DNA from: Marinilactibacillus piezotolerans
GTDB lineage: Bacteria; Bacillota; Bacilli; Lactobacillales; Carnobacteriaceae_A
Length of the DNA: 64,000 nt
Assembly: GCF_900169305.1 (NCBI RefSeq)
Contig: NZ_FWDP01000004.1
Span: 1,302,001-1,366,000, forward strand
Reading direction: 5' to 3'
Both the position numbers and the translations under genes were made by a program. A model generated the notes under the pieces. The model was not told the origin of the DNA and did no database searches. It worked only from the letters and a program-made list of their open reading frames with translations. Below, in pieces: positions 61,091 to 64,000 of the stretch; positions within the stretch are counted from its first letter, which is position 1; each line of letters starts with the position of its first letter.

Positions 61091-61120
61091 ATTGCAAACA
61101 ATAAAAGGAGAGGTTCAGTA

Positions 61121-61342
61121 ATGGAAGTAACGACACGTGAAGTAAAGCAGTATTTCGAGGAGCTGAAGGAGCAGATGCTCAAGCAGCAAGCCTATTGGGA
61201 GCAAGTTGACCCCTATCCACATGCGGTAGGTGTTCTGATGCGTATAAATCGACTAGGATGGTATGAAAAAATCCTTCCCGAAATCGAAGAAGCCCTCAAT
61301 ACGATAGAAGAGATTGATTATAGAAAGGATTTTATTGAATAA
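61121..61342 (+). CDS. Unknown 73-residue protein under SAM-I control
   Basis: Helical, charged: EVTTREVKQYFEELKEQM, LKQQAYWEQVDPYPHAVGVL, MRINRLGWYEKILPEIEEAL, ending EEIDYRKDFIE. No membrane segment and no recognised domain. AAAGGAG lies 10 nt before the ATG; the frame is open back to 61007, inside the riboswitch, but has no ribosome site there. The riboswitch and its own terminator make it the only gene of the unit, implying a role in sulfur, methionine or SAM metabolism. Confidence 0.75.
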   Translation: MEVTTREVKQYFEELKEQMLKQQAYWEQVDPYPHAVGVLMRINRLGWYEKILPEIEEALNTIEEIDYRKDFIE

Positions 61343-61352
61343 TATTGTTAAG

Positions 61353-61384
61353 AAACAGGTACACAATGGGTACCTGTTTTTTTT
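61353..61384 (+). terminator. Terminator
   Basis: Perfect 10-bp stem (61353-61362 with 61370-61379) and T8 tail. Confidence 0.92.
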
Positions 61385-61522
61385 GAGTTATAATTTGAGT
61401 AAATTCACTTTTACTTGAGCCCCTCTTTTCTTCTAAGTTAAACATTTACCGTGTATTCCACAGATAGTGTACTATAAACATATAAACTCATACATATACA
61501 AACATTACGAGGAGGCGCAACG

Positions 61523-61761
61523 ATGAACTCTTTTTTACACGCATAGGAAAAATTTTCTCTATAAGTCTTTTATTTATCGTACTGATTTACCTATCTACTT
61601 TTTTTACAGCCTATCATTTCATCAGTGGTGTCCGGAATTTTGCTTTCGCTGCAACGATTCTTGCTGTATTAATATCTGGCGCGTTATTGAGCGGAGACAG
61701 ACTACGTGCAATTTTTATTCAAGTAAAGAAACTACAACGTCTTCATATAAGTCGCATATAA
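61523..61761 (+). pseudogene. Small two-span membrane protein, frameshifted at a T6 run after the start
   Basis: AGGAGG precedes ATG 61523, which reads MNSFLHA-stop. After the T6 run (61531-61536) the third frame reads TRIGKIFSISLLFIVLIYL ... ISGVRNFAFAATILAVLIS, ending RLHISRI at 61761: two membrane helices and a basic tail. The span is 239 nt; one more T would restore an 80-codon gene. It is a disabled gene, a slippage-regulated one, or a sequencing error. Confidence 0.65.
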
Positions 61762-61867
61762 GTATAGTAAAAATTTATTAATTTTCTCACTCCCCTTTTG
61801 TTTGATTATGTTCATTCACTTTCTTTTAACTAGCTGAAGTTAAAATCAGTCTCTAACCATTTTAAAA

Positions 61868-61910
61868 ACTCGTATACTTTTGCTGAATCGTTCAGTAAAA
61901 GTATACGAGT
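61868..61910 (-). terminator. Terminator of the OpuAC-like gene
   Basis: About 19-bp stem (61868-61887 with 61891-61910, one mismatch) with U5 on the minus strand, 13 nt after the stop. Confidence 0.88.
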
Positions 61911-61922
61911 CTATTTCTTCTT

Positions 61923-62816
61923 TTATTCCATTTCTGGAAGATCTTCGACAGAGTCAACATCCATATATGCCGGAACGGCTAGTCCATTCAGTGCCCCGGA
62001 CATGTTTGGTCCTAAATTGTCAATCTGACTTTCAAATTCTTCATAGTAACTTCCGAAAGTAATTGGCAGCCAGGCTGCTAAACTGGCATCTCCTTCACCG
62101 GTGGCCAGCGCTTGAAACATTATGACGGGATCAACTGTTGTAATGTCAACATCATAACCCAGTTCTTCCAGAACGACTTTCATAACATGTGAAGAGGAGC
62201 GTTCTGTATCCCAAGGTGTTGAAATTAAATGCAGCGGTTCTCCGTCAACGGTTTCACTGCCCTCGGTCCACTCTTCTACAAGGTCTCTATTTTCATCTAC
62301 CCAGGTTGCTGAAGCTTCTTCAAAAGGAACATATTGAGCTGCAAGCATGACTTGCTGAATATCCTCTATTTCCCAGTTAAAGTTATCTAATATAGCGTAC
62401 GCATTTGGCTTTTCTTCAGCTAATCCTTTTCTGGCAATCGTTTCAATAAATTCTTCTTCGCCAAGAGAATTTTTAGGATCTTCTAACATTTTTAAATCAT
62501 ACTCTTCAAAAATCCAATGGGGTGTCCATGCTGTCACGATAATCGGCTTTTCTCTTTTAATCGCCTGATCAAGTGAGGTAACCATACCTGCCGTTGAACT
62601 TCCCTGTACTTCCCAGTCTTCTAAGTTATCGTAGTCATCTAACATATCAATTGCTAAATCGTTAGTCCCTGAACCGGGTTCGATTCCAGTGAGTGTATAC
62701 TCCACTGCTTCCCCTACATCAACGGACTGCTCTTCAGCATCTCCTGTTTCACAACCTAATAATACTAATGAAACAGGTAATATTGTCAAACTTTTACGAT
62801 ACTTTCCTTTACTCAT
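61923..62816 (-). CDS. Glycine betaine/proline ABC transporter substrate-binding lipoprotein (OpuAC-like)
   Basis: 297 residues. The signal peptide ends at lipobox VLLGCET. OpuAC-type blocks: TLTGIEPGSGTNDLAIDML, VTAWTPHWIFEEYDLKML and SATWVDENRDLVEEW; the Trp residues form the cation cage in the family. Usually encoded with a permease and ATPase, but none is present here, so it is an orphan, perhaps serving an Opu system elsewhere. AGGAGG precedes the ATG. Confidence 0.85.
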   Translation of the reverse strand: MSKGKYRKSLTILPVSLVLLGCETGDAEEQSVDVGEAVEYTLTGIEPGSGTNDLAIDMLDDYDNLEDWEVQGSSTAGMVTSLDQAIKREKPIIVTAWTPHWIFEEYDLKMLEDPKNSLGEEEFIETIARKGLAEEKPNAYAILDNFNWEIEDIQQVMLAAQYVPFEEASATWVDENRDLVEEWTEGSETVDGEPLHLISTPWDTERSSSHVMKVVLEELGYDVDITTVDPVIMFQALATGEGDASLAAWLPITFGSYYEEFESQIDNLGPNMSGALNGLAVPAYMDVDSVEDLPEME

Positions 62817-63006
62817 TTTTTTCCTCCTATATTTTAGTGCTTCTTCAATTTATTTGCTATTAATAAATAGTAACCTGAATCTTCTCTATAAAGGTTATAC
62901 TTAAGAAACACCTTAAATACCCTATCATAGATAGTCACGTCATTCAAATGATGACCATTCAGTAATAAATTTCAGATTCTACATCAGGAAGAAGGAGTTC
63001 CGTTAA

Positions 63007-63090
63007 TTGAACAATAAAGAGCAAGTACACTTTTATGCATACTTGCTTCTTGTTTTGACTACCGTCTTTTATCGATTTTTTAAAATCTGA
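63007..63090 (+). other. Possible 27-residue hydrophobic peptide or N-terminal remnant
   Basis: TTG 63007 with AAGGAG 9 nt upstream; NNKEQVHFYAYLLLVLTTVF then YRFFKI. Could be the N-terminus of a lost transporter. It overlaps a weak hairpin (63020-63047). Confidence 0.25.
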
Positions 63091-63132
63091 TTTTACATCG
63101 TAACTAAGTTCTGGATTTTGTTTATTTTGATC

Positions 63133-63261
63133 TTATATTAATAGAGGTAAAAATAGTTTCGCTAACCCTAGAAACAAGAAAAATCCAACAACGTCAGTAG
63201 TCGTTGTTAAGAAATTTGCGGAAGCCAAGGCTTTTAAGAATTTCAACAAATCCTTTCGCAT
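63133..63261 (-). pseudogene. C-terminal fragment of an MgtE-like Mg2+ transporter
   Basis: 43 codons: RKDLLKFLKALASANFLTT-TTDVVGFFLFLGLAKLFLPLLI-stop. The ALAS...F.TT..DVVGF...LGLA pattern is the last transmembrane helix region of MgtE-type carriers. No ribosome site and no upstream remainder, so it is a stranded 3' end. Confidence 0.5.
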
Positions 63262-63412
63262 TTTAATAGGGAGGTTTCCTAATATTCTGCTTTAATGTTA
63301 TTAGACATATAAGAAAATAATTGAACGATTGAGTTGAAGTCAAACAGTTTGATCATCCTAACTTATAGGCTTTCACTACATTGTTCCTATCGTGGATAAT
63401 TTAAACTAAGGA

Positions 63413-63447
63413 AATGACCTCAAAAAAGAAATCTTTTTGAGGTCATT
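63413..63447. terminator. Strong hairpin in gene debris
   Basis: Perfect 14-bp stem (63413-63426 with 63434-63447), probably the old terminator of the minus-strand remnant ending at 63469. Confidence 0.65.
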
Positions 63448-63468
63448 CATCGCTATAAAGTTTTCTGA

Positions 63469-63630
63469 TTATTTTTTTTCATCAAACTTTAACGTATTTC
63501 CGTACTGCTCATCCAATCGCCCGCTAAACCAGCGACCATTCAATACTTCTGATTACAAAGTCTCTTTTTCTTCTTCGCTTGCTTTCAAGACATCTTCAAA
63601 AGAGTTCCTTTTAATTGTCAGCTGAATGAA
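63469..63630 (-). pseudogene. Remnant of an unidentified gene with in-frame stop
   Basis: 54 codons, FIQLTIKRNSFEDVLKASEE-EKETL, then TAA, then SEVLNGRWFSGRLDEQYGNT-LKFDEKK to the stop at 63469. Both halves share one frame and look protein-like. No family recognised. Together with the Mg-transporter fragment and the flanking empty stretch it shows that 62817-63640 is decayed sequence. Confidence 0.4.
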
Positions 63631-63639
63631 TCAGCCATT

Positions 63640-64000
63640 CTATTCTATTTGATTCTTTTCTTTTTCATAGATTCCATCTTTCCCAAAATACTCTTTTGTA
63701 GACTTAACGATTACTGGACTTAGGATCAGCAACCCCACTAAGTTAGGCAATGCCATCAGTCCATTCAGCGTATCCGCCAGATCCCAGACAACTCGAAGAC
63801 CGCCGACTGCTCCTACCACGATCAAGGGCAGATAAACAATGCGATAGATGATAATAGATTTTGCACCAAACAGATATTCCATACAGCGTTCTCCATAATA
63901 CGACCATCCCAGTAAAGTAGAAAAGGCAAAGAAAATTAAACCAAAGGTTACAATATAGCCTCCATACGCAAATCCTTTTTCAAATGCTGCCGTTGTCAGT
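63640..64000 (-). CDS. Alanine/glycine:cation symporter (AGCS family), C-terminal part (5' end outside window)
   Basis: The minus-strand frame is open from the window edge to the stop at 63640, about 119 residues. IFFAFSTLLGWSYYGERCME is the family's conserved C-terminal motif. Two or three membrane spans follow (VYLPLIVVGAVGGL, LMALPNLVGLLILSPVIV), then a cytoplasmic tail ending EKEKNQIE. Members carry alanine or glycine with Na+. Confidence 0.88.
   Translation of the reverse strand, partial: LTTAAFEKGFAYGGYIVTFGLIFFAFSTLLGWSYYGERCMEYLFGAKSIIIYRIVYLPLIVVGAVGGLRVVWDLADTLNGLMALPNLVGLLILSPVIVKSTKEYFGKDGIYEKEKNQIE

Noticed and set aside
61007-61120. Upstream extension of the 73-residue gene
   Set aside because: This part lies in the SAM-I aptamer and terminator; the ribosome site is just before 61121.

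Overview
The window is a 64 kb chromosomal segment of a low-GC, Gram-positive bacterium of the order Lactobacillales. Most likely it belongs to the Carnobacteriaceae (Carnobacterium, Marinilactibacillus or Alkalibacterium type). This placement is inferred from strong AGGAGG ribosome binding sites with frequent TTG and GTG starts, the glpK-glpO-glpF gene order, a DtxR-type manganese regulator of the streptococcal/enterococcal length class, a holin-like type I toxin locus, and T-box and SAM-I leaders. There are no rRNA or tRNA genes, no intact insertion sequence, no CRISPR array and no prophage. The large genes are intact, but several small ones are frameshifted or truncated.

Layout. 0-8.2 kb: the tail of a LacI-type regulator, a DAACS symporter, the glycerol operon glpK-glpO-glpF, phosphotransacetylase and uracil-DNA glycosylase. 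8.3-12.1 kb: a HAD phosphatase, pyridoxine kinase, a YvrJ-type membrane peptide, a repeat-bearing spacer, a LURP-one-like protein and a HesB-like protein. 12.2-16.2 kb: a GNAT enzyme, uvrC and a secreted 3D-domain cell-wall enzyme with WalR-like boxes upstream. 16.5-21.2 kb: ppx-ppk polyphosphate genes and a LacI regulator. 21.4-25.9 kb: mntABCD and a divergent mntR. 26-32 kb: pullulanase, a cupin, an SDR and a ferredoxin-reductase-like flavoprotein. 32-36.3 kb: an FtsX-type ABC exporter with a divergent TetR regulator.

36.4-39.9 kb holds a tandem array of four related acidic general-stress (YflT-type) proteins, interrupted by a truncated XRE regulator. 40-46.5 kb carries a luciferase-like oxidoreductase, an esterase, an aldehyde dehydrogenase, an amine oxidase, a type I toxin-antitoxin locus with a frameshifted toxin, and an RpiR regulator. 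46.5-51.8 kb has HAD and GNAT enzymes, an AAA ATPase flanked by an unknown gene and a decayed copy of that gene, a MerR-type promoter, and a glutathionyl-hydroquinone reductase. 52-55 kb is vitamin B6 synthesis (pdxS-pdxT) with a divergent MocR regulator that appears to lack a canonical start codon.

56.4-61.4 kb is a sulfur amino acid region. A T-box leader whose specifier reads as ATG (methionine) precedes an hcxA-like dehydrogenase, a YbdL-like aminotransferase and a MetQ-type lipoprotein. Beyond a nicotinamidase gene lies a SAM-I riboswitch in front of an unrecognised 73-residue protein. The window ends with a small membrane protein frameshifted at a T6 run, a lone glycine-betaine-type binding protein, a stretch of gene debris that includes a Mg-transporter tail, and the C-terminus of an alanine/glycine symporter.

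The most interesting candidate system is the methionine-responsive hcxA-aminotransferase-metQ operon. Its layout fits salvage or interconversion of methionine with its 2-oxo and 2-hydroxy analogues. Function calls come from reading motifs by eye; no database search was possible.
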